From an uncultured Erysipelotrichaceae bacterium (GTDB lineage Bacteria > Bacillota_I > Bacilli_A > RFN20 > CAG-826), in the NCBI GenBank assembly GCA_902791085.1, contig CADAUN010000016.1, positions 1-14,244 on the forward strand: 14,244 bases of DNA. Direction: 5' to 3'. Positions 5,540 to 14,237 of the stretch are shown here, piece after piece (the stretch's first letter is position 1; the number at the start of each line of letters is the position of its first letter). Both the position numbers and the translations under genes were made by a program. The notes below the pieces were generated by a model that had not been told where the DNA came from, made no database searches, and was given only the letters and a program-made list of their open reading frames with translations.

Positions 5540-5540
5540 T

Positions 5541-6470
5541 ATGCCGGCGCTTCAAACTCATTATTGGTTTGCGGATTCGTTATTTCCGCTCGATGTGCCT
5601 TATCGCCAAGCTGCATTGGTGGGTGCGCAAGGCCCCGATCCTTTCTTTTTGGCCGGGGTATTGCCTTTTTCTTTTCGTGGCATTCGCGTTTGGAAAGTTG
5701 GGCAGGCACTGCATCGCAAAGAGATTGCCACTTATTATGCCGCGTTTTGGTCAGAAGCAAAGAAAAGCGAGAATCCTGCTTTAGCTTTGGCTTTTTTCAA
5801 AGGATTGCTTGCCCATTACGCGTTAGACCGTGCTTGTCACCCCTATGTTTATTCATGGACTGGTTTTTCTTCGCGATATGGGGGAAAACGCGTTCCCCAT
5901 CATTCGGCCAATCATGCCAAATTAGAAATGGCGATCGACGAAATCGTCGCTGAAGAAAACGGTCATTTTTCTTTTGTCCCTGAATATGCTTTGGCGTTGC
6001 CTAACGATCAGCTCCAAGAGTTGAGCCGCCTTTTTGATCTTGCTAATCAACAGGTTCCTCTTGGAAAAATGACCGCGGATTCTTATGCTTGAGGCATTCG
6101 TTGCTACCGAAGAGTGGAACGGTTTTTAAATTCGCCACATGGGTTTAAACGTGGATTATTCCGTTTGTTTGGGAAAAATTTCATTCTTTATGCGATGAGT
6201 TATCCCTCTTCTTTGCAAAAAACCTATGGAGAAGTGGATTGGCTCAATCGTCAGCATCGCCCTTGGTTAGATCCATCAAGTGGCGAAGAACGTTATGAAT
6301 CGTGGGATGATTTAGAAAGAGAAGCGTTCCAAGATTACCAAGAAATCTCGCGTGCATTAGAGAATGAAAAAGATGTTTTCACCTCGTTAGAGAACTGGTG
6401 CGAAGGCAAAAACCATAATGGCTTCCGTCAAGGGCAAAATATGGTCCATTACCAGCCTCTCTTCTCGTAG
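5541..6470 (+). pseudogene. Zinc-dependent phospholipase C-like gene with in-frame TGA
   Basis: The reading frame runs for 309 codons, the usual length of the Zn-dependent phospholipase C (PF00882-type) family, but codon 184 (6090-6092) is TGA. The first part has every expected metal ligand: H7, D33, H58, H92xxxD96 in AHYALDRACH, H100, and H125xxxE129 in NHAKLEMAID. The part after the stop, from GIRCYRRVERF onward, looks like the helical C-terminal region, uses the same frame and has sound codon use. No signal peptide is seen, unlike secreted phospholipase C enzymes. ATG 5541 has AAAGG six to nine bases upstream. A GTG at 6114 could restart translation but has no RBS at useful distance. TGA acts as a stop elsewhere here, so this is a recent nonsense mutation, a readthrough site or a sequencing error. 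A truncated 183-residue product with all metal ligands is also possible. Confidence 0.75.
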
Positions 6471-6476
6471 AGAAGA
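6460..6476 (+). repeat. Perfect 17-bp inverted repeat at the phospholipase stop
   Basis: TCTTCTC-GTA-GAGAAGA is a 7-bp perfect stem with a three-base centre. It contains the TAG stop of the phospholipase-like frame and ends one base before the -35 of the cardiolipin synthase promoter. It has the same architecture as TTTCTTC-CGC-GAAGAAA at 1705-1721. It could be an operator or a weak terminator lacking a T run. Confidence 0.55.
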
Positions 6477-6477
6477 T

Positions 6478-6506
6478 TTCACAAAACTCGTTTGCTCCGT
6501 TAAAAT
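6478..6506 (+). promoter_or_regulatory. Promoter of the cardiolipin synthase/galactose operon
   Basis: A TTCACA -35 (6478-6483, five of six consensus bases) and a TAAAAT -10 (6501-6506, five of six) are 17 bases apart. The expected start is about 6512-6515, coinciding with the ATG at 6515, so a leaderless message is predicted. Confidence 0.7.
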
Positions 6507-6514
6507 GAATAAGT

Positions 6515-8077
6515 ATGAAGATTTTTCGACGCGGATTTTGGCCCAAAATTGTCATTTATCTCTCCGTCATTTTGGAATTCGCTTTACTTTGTTACGTGGT
6601 TTGGGCCCTTGTCTCCAATACTTGGAATACGCCTTCGGCCATCGTTTCTGTCATCATTCTTTGGGCGTTGTCTTTCCTTTTTGCCATCCAAATCATTGAA
6701 AGCGATGCCGAAGAATCTTATAAGATTGCTTGGTTATTTCTTGTCGGTTTGGTACCGGTGCTTGGGCCATTGCTTTATTTGCTTTTTGCCCATAAGCATC
6801 GGACGAAAAAACAACGCAACCATTTTCGCCGTTATTTCGCCATTTTAAAAGAAGCCAAGCAAGATCCAGCCATCAACGAAGCGGTGAAAGCATATGACCC
6901 CTCTGCCTTTTGCACAGCTCGATATTTAGAACAAGCGACGAATGGAGTTCTTTTTGACCATTCTGAAGTGACATATTTCCCTTTTGGCGATGACATGTTT
7001 CCAAAAATGCTAGAGGATTTAAGACGAGCTCGTCACTATATTTTTATCGAATATTTCATCATCACTCCTGGGAAGATGTGGAATAGCATCCTTGAAATTT
7101 TGAAACAAAAAGCGGCGGAAGGAGTGGACGTTCGTGTGGTTTGGGACGATGTTGGTAACATTTCTTCAACTCCGGTCCGTTATGACACCGAATTGCAAAA
7201 ATACGGCATTCACGCCAGAGTTTATGGCAAAATTAAGCCGCTTTTGGATGTTCGTTATAATCAACGCGACCATCGCAAAATCATGGTGATTGATGGCCAT
7301 ACGGCTTATACCGGCGGCGTCAATTTGGCGGACGAATACATCAATATCATTGATCGTTTCGGCGTTTGGAAGGACAACGCCATACGTGTCTATGGCGATG
7401 CAGCCTTTGGCTATACCTTATTGTTTTTAGCTCATTGGCATACTGATTTTGATCCCCATGAGTCGTTGTCTTATGAAGAATATCACGCAGAACGTTACCG
7501 GGATGAAGTTGGGATTCGCCCTGACACCTCTTGTTATGTTTTGCCTTATGGCGACGTTCCTTATGGCGATCATCCGGCGGGAGAAGGGACTTATCTTTCT
7601 ATTTTGGGGCACGCGTATGATTACGTTTATATGACGACGCCTTATTTAATTCCGACCGACAAATTGATGACGGCAATGATGAATAGCGCCTTGTCTGGGA
7701 TTGATGTTCGTTTGATTACGCCAGCCATTCCGGATAAAAAGCTGATTTTCGAAATCACCCGTTCCAATTATGGAAAATTATTGAAAGCCGGCGTAAAGAT
7801 CTATGAATTCCGCGATGGTTTTGTTCATGCGAAGACTTTTATTTCTGACGATCGTTTAGCTACGATAGGAACGATTAACCTCGACTATCGTTCACTATAT
7901 CTTCACTTAGAGAACGGCACCTTGTTAATCGGAGACGAAATCAGCAAGACAATGAAAGCGGATTTCTTGTCTACCGAAGCCCGTTCGGTTCCGATTACGT
8001 TAGAGACTTGGAAGAAATGGAGGAGAAAGAAATGGTTCTTATGGGGTTTACTACGCCTCATTGCGCCATTTTGTTAA
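6515..8077 (+). CDS. cls: Cardiolipin synthase (phospholipase D superfamily)
   Basis: This 520-residue membrane enzyme should join two phosphatidylglycerols into cardiolipin and glycerol. Three N-terminal hydrophobic segments (about 11-33, 42-62 and 71-92) precede two HKD catalytic motifs: HRKIMVID (H253, K255, D260) with GGVN following, and HAKTFISDD (H438, K440, D445) with IGTINLDYRS following. The length and double-HKD layout match bacterial ClsA/Cls. The C-terminus is basic and tryptophan-rich (about 499-512). ATG 6515 has no SD and lies about nine bases after the -10, so it should be read from the 5' end of the message. The next gene starts six bases after its stop. A related transphosphatidylation activity cannot be excluded, but the family fit is strong. 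Confidence 0.93.
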   Translation: MKIFRRGFWPKIVIYLSVILEFALLCYVVWALVSNTWNTPSAIVSVIILWALSFLFAIQIIESDAEESYKIAWLFLVGLVPVLGPLLYLLFAHKHRTKKQRNHFRRYFAILKEAKQDPAINEAVKAYDPSAFCTARYLEQATNGVLFDHSEVTYFPFGDDMFPKMLEDLRRARHYIFIEYFIITPGKMWNSILEILKQKAAEGVDVRVVWDDVGNISSTPVRYDTELQKYGIHARVYGKIKPLLDVRYNQRDHRKIMVIDGHTAYTGGVNLADEYINIIDRFGVWKDNAIRVYGDAAFGYTLLFLAHWHTDFDPHESLSYEEYHAERYRDEVGIRPDTSCYVLPYGDVPYGDHPAGEGTYLSILGHAYDYVYMTTPYLIPTDKLMTAMMNSALSGIDVRLITPAIPDKKLIFEITRSNYGKLLKAGVKIYEFRDGFVHAKTFISDDRLATIGTINLDYRSLYLHLENGTLLIGDEISKTMKADFLSTEARSVPITLETWKKWRRKKWFLWGLLRLIAPFC

Positions 8078-8083
8078 AAAACG

Positions 8084-9319
8084 ATGAATCTTTTTGCCAC
8101 TTTATATTGCCGAACGGTCCAATTTATCACCAATAAAATCGTGATGCCTTTTGTCTATTTCCCTGAGCCAAAGAAAATAAGTGGGGCGGGCAGCTTAGAT
8201 ACGATTCCGTCGTGGCTCAAGGAGGAGCATTATTTTTGTCCTTTCGTATTGACGGGGCGCCACTTTGAACATTCGGAAGCTGGAGTCCGTTTCTTCACCA
8301 AGTTAACTGGGCTTTATCCGAATGCGGTTACCTTTGATGAGATTCCACCCAATCCGACCTTTGATTCTATCTATGCTGCCTATTATTCCGCCAAAAAAAC
8401 CAATTGCGATGTGATTGTGGCGATTGGAGGTGGATCGGTAATTGACGCAGCCAAAGCGGTGGGTGCTTTATTGGCCAATCCGCGACGTCCTTTGTCCAAA
8501 ATGAAAGGCGTTTTAAAAATTCGGCACCATCTTCCTATGCTTCTTGCGATTCCGACAACGGCAGGAACCGGTTCTGAAGCCACTGTTGCCGCAGTGGTGA
8601 CCGATAGCAAAACGCACGATAAATTCGCAATTAATGACCCGCATTTAATTCCTAAGATTGCCGTATTGGACGACACTTTGCTTTCTTCTTTGCCTCCTTC
8701 CTTAATCGCATCGACCGGAATGGATGCTTTAACGCATGCCGTGGAAGCCTATCTCGGAAATGCCTTAACGAAGAAAACATCTTCTTATGCCTTACAAAGC
8801 GTAAGACTGATTCATGATAACCTCTTGGATTTTTATCGCGATCCTTCGAACGCTTCTGCGCGGAAAAACATGCAAGAAGCTTCTTATTTGGCGGGCGTTG
8901 CCTTTACTCGTTCTTATGTGGGTTATGTGCATGCGATCGCTCATTCTTTAGGCGGCGCCTATAATGTTCCGCATGGTTTTGCGAACGCGGTGATTTTGCC
9001 TTATGTGTTACGCGCTTATGGCAAAAAAGCGGAAAAGAAGTTGGCAAGGTTAAGCGACGTCGCTAAACTTACGGAGTATGGAGAAACGCGAAAAAAGAAA
9101 GCAGAGGCCTTTGTTTCTTGGATTGAAAAAGCCAATGAAGCGATGGGCATTCCAAAACAATTCCATCAGGTGATTCAGCCAAAGGACATCCCTCTCTTAG
9201 CGCGTCATGCTGCCAAAGAAGCCAATCCGCTTTATCCGGTGCCGAAGGAGTTCTCCGCGCATCAATTAACGTTCATATATAAGGAGTTAGACGATGAATT
9301 TAAAAACGGAAACCATTGA
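8084..9319 (+). CDS. Iron-containing (type III) alcohol dehydrogenase
   Basis: This 411-residue NAD(P)-dependent, metal-dependent oxidoreductase is cytoplasmic. The coenzyme loop GGGSVID lies at 115-121 and the family block PTTAGTGSEAT at 157-167. The metal ligands D214 and H218 (GMDALTHAVEAY), H283 (VHAIAHSLGG) and H297 (VPHGFANAV) have the spacing of FucO-type enzymes, and H287 is also present. An extra N-terminal stretch of about 30 residues before PEPKKISGAG is seen in several Bacillota members. The substrate is not shown; fermentative aldehyde reduction, lactaldehyde reduction and diol metabolism are all possible. No SD precedes the ATG, so translation may be coupled to the gene six bases upstream. 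Its 3' end overlaps galM by 26 bases. Confidence 0.92.
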   Translation: MNLFATLYCRTVQFITNKIVMPFVYFPEPKKISGAGSLDTIPSWLKEEHYFCPFVLTGRHFEHSEAGVRFFTKLTGLYPNAVTFDEIPPNPTFDSIYAAYYSAKKTNCDVIVAIGGGSVIDAAKAVGALLANPRRPLSKMKGVLKIRHHLPMLLAIPTTAGTGSEATVAAVVTDSKTHDKFAINDPHLIPKIAVLDDTLLSSLPPSLIASTGMDALTHAVEAYLGNALTKKTSSYALQSVRLIHDNLLDFYRDPSNASARKNMQEASYLAGVAFTRSYVGYVHAIAHSLGGAYNVPHGFANAVILPYVLRAYGKKAEKKLARLSDVAKLTEYGETRKKKAEAFVSWIEKANEAMGIPKQFHQVIQPKDIPLLARHAAKEANPLYPVPKEFSAHQLTFIYKELDDEFKNGNH

Positions 9320-10304
9320 AAATGCTACCTTTTATCATGTCGTCAATGATATTGGATTTGAAGCGATCTTAAGCGATTTAGGGGCCGGAATTTATGCGTT
9401 GTCTTGGTGCGGAAAACCCTTAACGACAGGTCCAAAAGACCCCGTCTCTTACTTAGAACATCCGGCATATTATGGAAAAACCATAGGAAGAATTGCTGGA
9501 AGAATCGGGAAAGGGCAACTTCATTTTGAAGGCAAAACCTATGCCTTAACCACGAACGAAGGAAAAAATACGCTTCATGGCGGGGTAAAAGGGTTCTCTT
9601 ACAAACGATTTCAGGTAGAAACGGCGGAAGAAAAGGACGGCATGACCATTTGCTTTACCTTGGTTTCTCCTGATGGTGACCAAGGATTTCCGGGGAATGT
9701 TCTTGCAAAAGTGACCTATTTCATTCCGAAAGAGGAAGCGAAATTACGGATCACTTACCATGTTGAATCCGATGTTGATACTCCCGTCAGCATGACCTCT
9801 CATACCTATTTCAATTTGGGTGGCGAACAGAATATCGAAAATCATTCTTTAACCATTCATGCACCAGAAGTGCTTACCTATGATGCGGAGCTGATCCCTC
9901 AGCATTACGTTCCCGTTCCTTCTTATTTGGACTTTCAAACGGCAAAACGGCTTAAGGACATGCTTTATCACCCCGCCTTATGTGTACGGGGGAGTTCAGG
10001 AATTGATCATGCCTTCCATCGTTTTGAAACCGTTTCCCGCGAAGAACCTTTCTTACGATTGCAAAACGGCGCATTGGTACTTGAAGTAAGAACCTCATAC
10101 GACGATGCGGTAGTTTATACGACAAATTATCCTCCTTTTGGGATGGCGATGGTGAATGGAAAGGCCTTAGCATTGCATGGAGGAATTGCCATTGAACCTC
10201 AATATGAGGCACTCGATTTCGCTCGTATGACCGTGCATCCAAATCAAGCACAAGAAAATTTCATTGAATATGCCTTTTCGATGGAGAGAAAGGAAAAGAA
10301 ATGA
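9294..10304 (+). CDS. galM: Aldose 1-epimerase (mutarotase)
   Basis: This 336-residue cytoplasmic enzyme converts beta-D-galactose to the alpha anomer used by galactokinase. The active-site set of the family is present: R70 in GRIAGRI, N92 and H95 in NTLHGG, H170 in SHTYFNLGG, D238 in GIDHAF, and E301 in GIAIEPQ; H95, H170 and E301 correspond to the catalytic residues of Lactococcus GalM. The length is normal. Its ATG has the best ribosome binding site in the window (AAGGAG, 9281-9286, seven bases away), which also supports the 26-base overlap with the dehydrogenase. Its TGA overlaps the galT ATG (ATGA, 10301-10304), so the two are translationally coupled. Confidence 0.95.
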   Translation: MNLKTETIENATFYHVVNDIGFEAILSDLGAGIYALSWCGKPLTTGPKDPVSYLEHPAYYGKTIGRIAGRIGKGQLHFEGKTYALTTNEGKNTLHGGVKGFSYKRFQVETAEEKDGMTICFTLVSPDGDQGFPGNVLAKVTYFIPKEEAKLRITYHVESDVDTPVSMTSHTYFNLGGEQNIENHSLTIHAPEVLTYDAELIPQHYVPVPSYLDFQTAKRLKDMLYHPALCVRGSSGIDHAFHRFETVSREEPFLRLQNGALVLEVRTSYDDAVVYTTNYPPFGMAMVNGKALALHGGIAIEPQYEALDFARMTVHPNQAQENFIEYAFSMERKEKK

Positions 10305-11782
10305 TCGAAGAAACCATTCGTAAATTGCTTGTTTATGCCAAAGCGCATCTCGGATTAGACCCCGAAGATGAAACTTTTTTAGAAAACCAGTTGTTGCATC
10401 ATTATGGCAAACAAGCTCCCTATGTAGGGGCAATAGACGAGAAAGCCATTGAGGCGTTAACCGTTCCTGATTCACTCATCGATGAAATCGTTTCTTATGA
10501 TACTGACGTCTTATCTTTAGACACAGAAGAAGCGCTTCGCGATGCAGATTGGGTGCTTGGTTTCTTATCGCCACGCCCTAGCGAAGTGAATCGCCTTTTT
10601 TGGGAGAAACAAAAACAAAATGACCGTCTTGCCATGGATTATCTTTATGATTTATCTATCCATAACGGCTATTTTCAGAAAACCAAAGTCGACCAAAACG
10701 AAATGTGGATGGCTTCTTTTCCGAATGGAAGCGATCTTTGCATCACCATCAATCTCTCTAAACCAGAAAAGAACAACAAAGACATTGCCAAATTGTTAAC
10801 CAAAGTGTCTTCCGATTATCCAAAATGCCGTCTTTGCCCGACGAATCTTGGCTATTATGGAGATGCGAAGCACCCGGCGCGTTCTTCTTTGCGTTTTGTG
10901 CCGATGACTTTAGCGGGTGAAAAATGGTATTTCCAGTATTCTCCTTATGGCTATTTCACGCAACACGGTATTTGTCTCCAAGCGATTCATACGCCGATGC
11001 ATATTGAGCGAAAAACATTTGAGCGTCTCTTTGATTTTATTGATCTTTTCCCTTCTTTTTTCATGGGTTCAAATAGTGATTTGCCGATTGTAGGCGGCTC
11101 GATTTTAGATCATGAACATTTTCAAGGCGGCTTGCCTTTGTTACCGATTTTCCACGCCAAAGATCGCCGTCTTTGCTATCAAAGCGCGAAAGGTAGCAAA
11201 ATCTACGAAGTCGATTTCTACGATACGGCGTTAAAACTGGAAGGAAACGACAGGGAAGACCTCGTGATGTGGGGCGAAAAGATTTTGAATGCTTGGTTGC
11301 CTTATTCCGATTTATCTTGTGAGATTATTGGAAAAGAAGGGGATGTTCGCCATAACGCGATCACTTCCATCGCTCGTAAGCAGGGCCAAACTTACACCTT
11401 GTATCTCTTATTGCGTAACAATCGCACGAATGAACAATATCCAGATGGCATCTTCCATGCCCACCCAGAATATTTCTCCATTAAGAAAGAGGGCATCGGT
11501 TTAATCGAAGCCGCAGGTCTATTCATTCTTCCTGCCCGATTAAAGCGACAATTGGCGGAAGCAGAAATCTCCGCCAAAATGGAAGGGGATACCTATTTAG
11601 AAGCCTATCCCGATATGAAAGACTTTAGCGCGTTAATTGCTTCCCTTCGACAAGGGAAGAGCGCCCACGATTATGTCAATCAAGTTTGTCGCGGAATTTT
11701 AGAAAATGTCGCCGTCTTTAAAGCAACCCCAGAAGGGGAGAAAGGGTTAGATCGCTTCTTACAAACGGTCTTTCGGGAATAA
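10301..11782 (+). CDS. galT: Galactose-1-phosphate uridylyltransferase, class II
   Basis: This 493-residue enzyme exchanges UMP between UDP-glucose and galactose-1-phosphate, giving UDP-galactose and glucose-1-phosphate. It is the long Bacillota-type (class II) GalT rather than the roughly 350-residue class I. CRLC (176-179), NLGYYGDAKHPARSSLRF (182-199) and the HxHxQ motif HEHFQ (271-275) are seen; the second histidine of that motif (H273) is expected to be uridylylated. ATG 10301 overlaps the galM stop and has AAAGGA (10289-10294) six bases upstream. It ends two bases before galK. Confidence 0.95.
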   Translation: MIEETIRKLLVYAKAHLGLDPEDETFLENQLLHHYGKQAPYVGAIDEKAIEALTVPDSLIDEIVSYDTDVLSLDTEEALRDADWVLGFLSPRPSEVNRLFWEKQKQNDRLAMDYLYDLSIHNGYFQKTKVDQNEMWMASFPNGSDLCITINLSKPEKNNKDIAKLLTKVSSDYPKCRLCPTNLGYYGDAKHPARSSLRFVPMTLAGEKWYFQYSPYGYFTQHGICLQAIHTPMHIERKTFERLFDFIDLFPSFFMGSNSDLPIVGGSILDHEHFQGGLPLLPIFHAKDRRLCYQSAKGSKIYEVDFYDTALKLEGNDREDLVMWGEKILNAWLPYSDLSCEIIGKEGDVRHNAITSIARKQGQTYTLYLLLRNNRTNEQYPDGIFHAHPEYFSIKKEGIGLIEAAGLFILPARLKRQLAEAEISAKMEGDTYLEAYPDMKDFSALIASLRQGKSAHDYVNQVCRGILENVAVFKATPEGEKGLDRFLQTVFRE

Positions 11783-11784
11783 AC

Positions 11785-12945
11785 ATGGAATGGGAAACGA
11801 TATCCTCGCGTTTTGAAACGCGTTATCAGGCGAAACCCGAGCGCTTCTTTTTTGCCAATGGCCGTTTAGAAATCATTGGCAATCACACCGATCACCAAGG
11901 AGGGAAATGCCTTGTCGGCGCTTGCTCCCAAGGGATTTATGGAGCGGTGAATCCCAAAGAAGGAAAGATCATTCGTTTTGCTAGCGAAGGATATTCTTCT
12001 TTTTCTCTTTCTCTTGACGATTTAGAACAAAAAGAAGAAGACAAAGGAACTTCCCTAGCTTTGGTGAAAGGAGTTTTAGCCGGTCTTAAATCGCGTGGCT
12101 ACCGGATTGGCGCTTTCGATTCTTACATCCAATCCGACATTTATCGCGGGGCAGGCGTCTCTTCGAGCGCTGCTTTTGAGCTCTATGTCGCCGAAGTCGA
12201 AAACGTCCTTTATAACGAAGGAAAGATTGATCCCATCGTAAAAGCTGAAATCGGCCAATATGCCGAGAATGTCTATTTTGGGAAAGCTTCAGGGATGCTT
12301 GATCAATGCGGAGCTGCTTTTGGGGGCATCGCCTATTTGGATTTCGCGACAGCGGTTCCTACCGTGGAGTCTTTGCCTCTTCCTTCCTGGCCATTACGTT
12401 TGGTTTTGCTTAATCCTGGCGCATCCCATGCTGGATTAAACGATCTCTATTCTTCGATTCCTTCGGACATGAAGGAAGTGGCGCATGCTTATGGAAAAGA
12501 ACGATTGTCAGAAGTGGAACCACTTGCTTTTTATGAAAAAATTCATACGTTAGATGTTCCTTCCATTGCCAAAACGCGCGCGCTTCATTTCTTTGGCGAA
12601 CAAGAACGGGTAGAACGGGCAAAACAAGCCATTCTGACCCAAAATCTCGATTGGTTTTTAGAACTCGAAAAAGCCGGGCAATTATCCCAGATGGCCTTAT
12701 TGCATAACGTTATGATTGGCCAGCAATATGAATTATCCCCATTAGAAGCTGCTGAGCGGATTAGCACGTTCTTAAAACGCGGTTCCGTCCGTGTGATGGG
12801 CGGTGGCTTTGCGGGGTCTGTCATTTGTTTTATCCCCGAAGAAGAATATATCGCCTTCGAAAAAGGAGTCAGTCAATTCTATCCGCGATCTTCCTGGATG
12901 GAAGTGCATGTCCCTCCTTGCGGTGCTCATGAGGTAAAACGATGA
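11785..12945 (+). CDS. galK: Galactokinase (GHMP kinase)
   Basis: This 386-residue GHMP-family kinase should phosphorylate alpha-galactose with ATP. Motif 1 is GRLEIIGNHTDHQGG (26-40), motif 2 GAGVSSSAA (122-130) and motif 3 VMGGGFAGS (337-345), with D173 in GMLDQ as the expected catalytic base and R27 preceding it. Motif 1 has N33 and H37 where classic galactokinases have Glu and Tyr (GEHTDY), changing residues near the sugar. A NHTDH subgroup does exist among Bacillota galactokinase-like proteins. Operon position between galT and rimO supports galactose, but another sugar is possible. It begins two bases after galT with only a weak GGGA upstream, and its TGA overlaps the rimO ATG. Confidence 0.9.
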   Translation: MEWETISSRFETRYQAKPERFFFANGRLEIIGNHTDHQGGKCLVGACSQGIYGAVNPKEGKIIRFASEGYSSFSLSLDDLEQKEEDKGTSLALVKGVLAGLKSRGYRIGAFDSYIQSDIYRGAGVSSSAAFELYVAEVENVLYNEGKIDPIVKAEIGQYAENVYFGKASGMLDQCGAAFGGIAYLDFATAVPTVESLPLPSWPLRLVLLNPGASHAGLNDLYSSIPSDMKEVAHAYGKERLSEVEPLAFYEKIHTLDVPSIAKTRALHFFGEQERVERAKQAILTQNLDWFLELEKAGQLSQMALLHNVMIGQQYELSPLEAAERISTFLKRGSVRVMGGGFAGSVICFIPEEEYIAFEKGVSQFYPRSSWMEVHVPPCGAHEVKR

Positions 12946-14237
12946 AGAACGTTTGTTTGGTTTCTTTAGGATGTGCGAAAAATCTGGTCGATTCCGAGAT
13001 GATTTTGGCGATGTTCCCCTTAGAGCGATATCGTTTGGTGAATAAGCCAGCAGAAGCGGATTTAATTATCGTCAACACCTGTGGTTTTATTGGATCGGCA
13101 AAGCAAGAAGCCATCGATACCATTTTGGCGATGGCAGAATATCCTGCAAAATTAGTCGCGGTCGGTTGTTTTGTCGAACGAAATTTAGCTGAGCTAAAGA
13201 AAGCCATTCCCGAAGTGGATTTGTGGGTTCCTTTGCGGGATTATTCCTCTTTGCATACCCAAATTGGCGCATTGCTTGGTGAAGAAGACCTATTGCCGAT
13301 TTCCCCCTTGCGTCGCGTCATTGCCACAACGCCTCACACGGCCTATTTAAGAATTTCAGACGGTTGTGACAATTTCTGCTCTTTCTGCGCGATTCCTTAT
13401 ATCCGTGGACGGATGCATTCTAGACCGCTCGAAGAAATTCTTTCCGAAGCGAAAATGCTTCGTTCAGAAGGGGTTAAAGAAATCTCTTTGGTGTCGCAAG
13501 ATCCCATGCATTATGGAAAAGATTTCCCAAATGGGACACCAAGAATGAGCGATTTGTTACGTGCGCTTGACGAACTTGGATTCTTTTCCATTCGCTTGCT
13601 TTATCTTTATCCCGAAGAAATCTTGGATTCTGATTTGGAGCTCATTCGCGATTCTCGTTCGATTCTTCCTTATTTTGATGTTCCCATTCAATCGGCAGCC
13701 GACCCGGTATTGAAGGCAATGAACCGTCATGGAAATGTCGAAGGAATGCGTCAATTATTCCGTAAAATCCGTTCTTTAATGCCGAAGGCCGTTCTTCGTA
13801 CGACCCTTATTTCTGGCTTTCCTGGCGAGACAGATGAGGATCACCAAGCTACCTTAGATTTTTTGAAAGAAATTCGTTTCGATCATTTGGGCGATTTTCC
13901 TTATTCTCGTGAAGAAGGAACGGCTGCCTATTCGCGTAAAAATCAAGTTCCTGAAGCTGTCAAAAAAGCCCGTCACGATGAAATTATGGCATTGCAACGG
14001 GAGATTTCTTATGCTCAAAACCAATCGCGGATTGGGGATGAAATGAAAGGGATTGTCATCGGCTACGATAAAATCAGAAGCAAATATTTGCTCCGCACCT
14101 ATTGGAATGCGCCTGATGGAATCGATGGAAATTTGTATTTTGCCTCATCCCATCCTTATCAAGATGGCGACATTGTGAAGGTCAAAATCATCAAAGCCTT
14201 TCCGTATGATTTGGAAGGTGAAGTCATCGCGGAATGA
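12942..14237 (+). CDS. rimO: Ribosomal protein uS12 methylthiotransferase
   Basis: This 431-residue radical SAM enzyme adds a methylthio group to the conserved aspartate of ribosomal protein uS12. The N-terminal MTTase domain has three cluster cysteines: C11 (LGCAKN), C47 (NTCGF) and C76 (VGCF). The radical SAM motif is CDNFCSFC (C142, C146, C149). RimO-like rather than MiaB-like blocks follow: RLLYLYPEE, SGFPGETDEDH and HLGDFPYSREEGTAAY. A C-terminal TRAM domain covers roughly the last 60 residues. The length is close to E. coli RimO. GAGGT (12931-12935) lies six bases before the ATG, which overlaps the galK stop (ATGA). The window ends seven bases after its TGA, so any terminator or next gene is unseen. 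Confidence 0.95.
   Translation: MKNVCLVSLGCAKNLVDSEMILAMFPLERYRLVNKPAEADLIIVNTCGFIGSAKQEAIDTILAMAEYPAKLVAVGCFVERNLAELKKAIPEVDLWVPLRDYSSLHTQIGALLGEEDLLPISPLRRVIATTPHTAYLRISDGCDNFCSFCAIPYIRGRMHSRPLEEILSEAKMLRSEGVKEISLVSQDPMHYGKDFPNGTPRMSDLLRALDELGFFSIRLLYLYPEEILDSDLELIRDSRSILPYFDVPIQSAADPVLKAMNRHGNVEGMRQLFRKIRSLMPKAVLRTTLISGFPGETDEDHQATLDFLKEIRFDHLGDFPYSREEGTAAYSRKNQVPEAVKKARHDEIMALQREISYAQNQSRIGDEMKGIVIGYDKIRSKYLLRTYWNAPDGIDGNLYFASSHPYQDGDIVKVKIIKAFPYDLEGEVIAE

Noticed and set aside
5541..6470. TGA read as tryptophan as in Mycoplasma/Spiroplasma
   Set aside because: TGA forms the ATGA stop/start overlaps at 10301-10304 and 12942-12945 and ends the dehydrogenase and rimO frames at sensible family lengths, and TGG is common.
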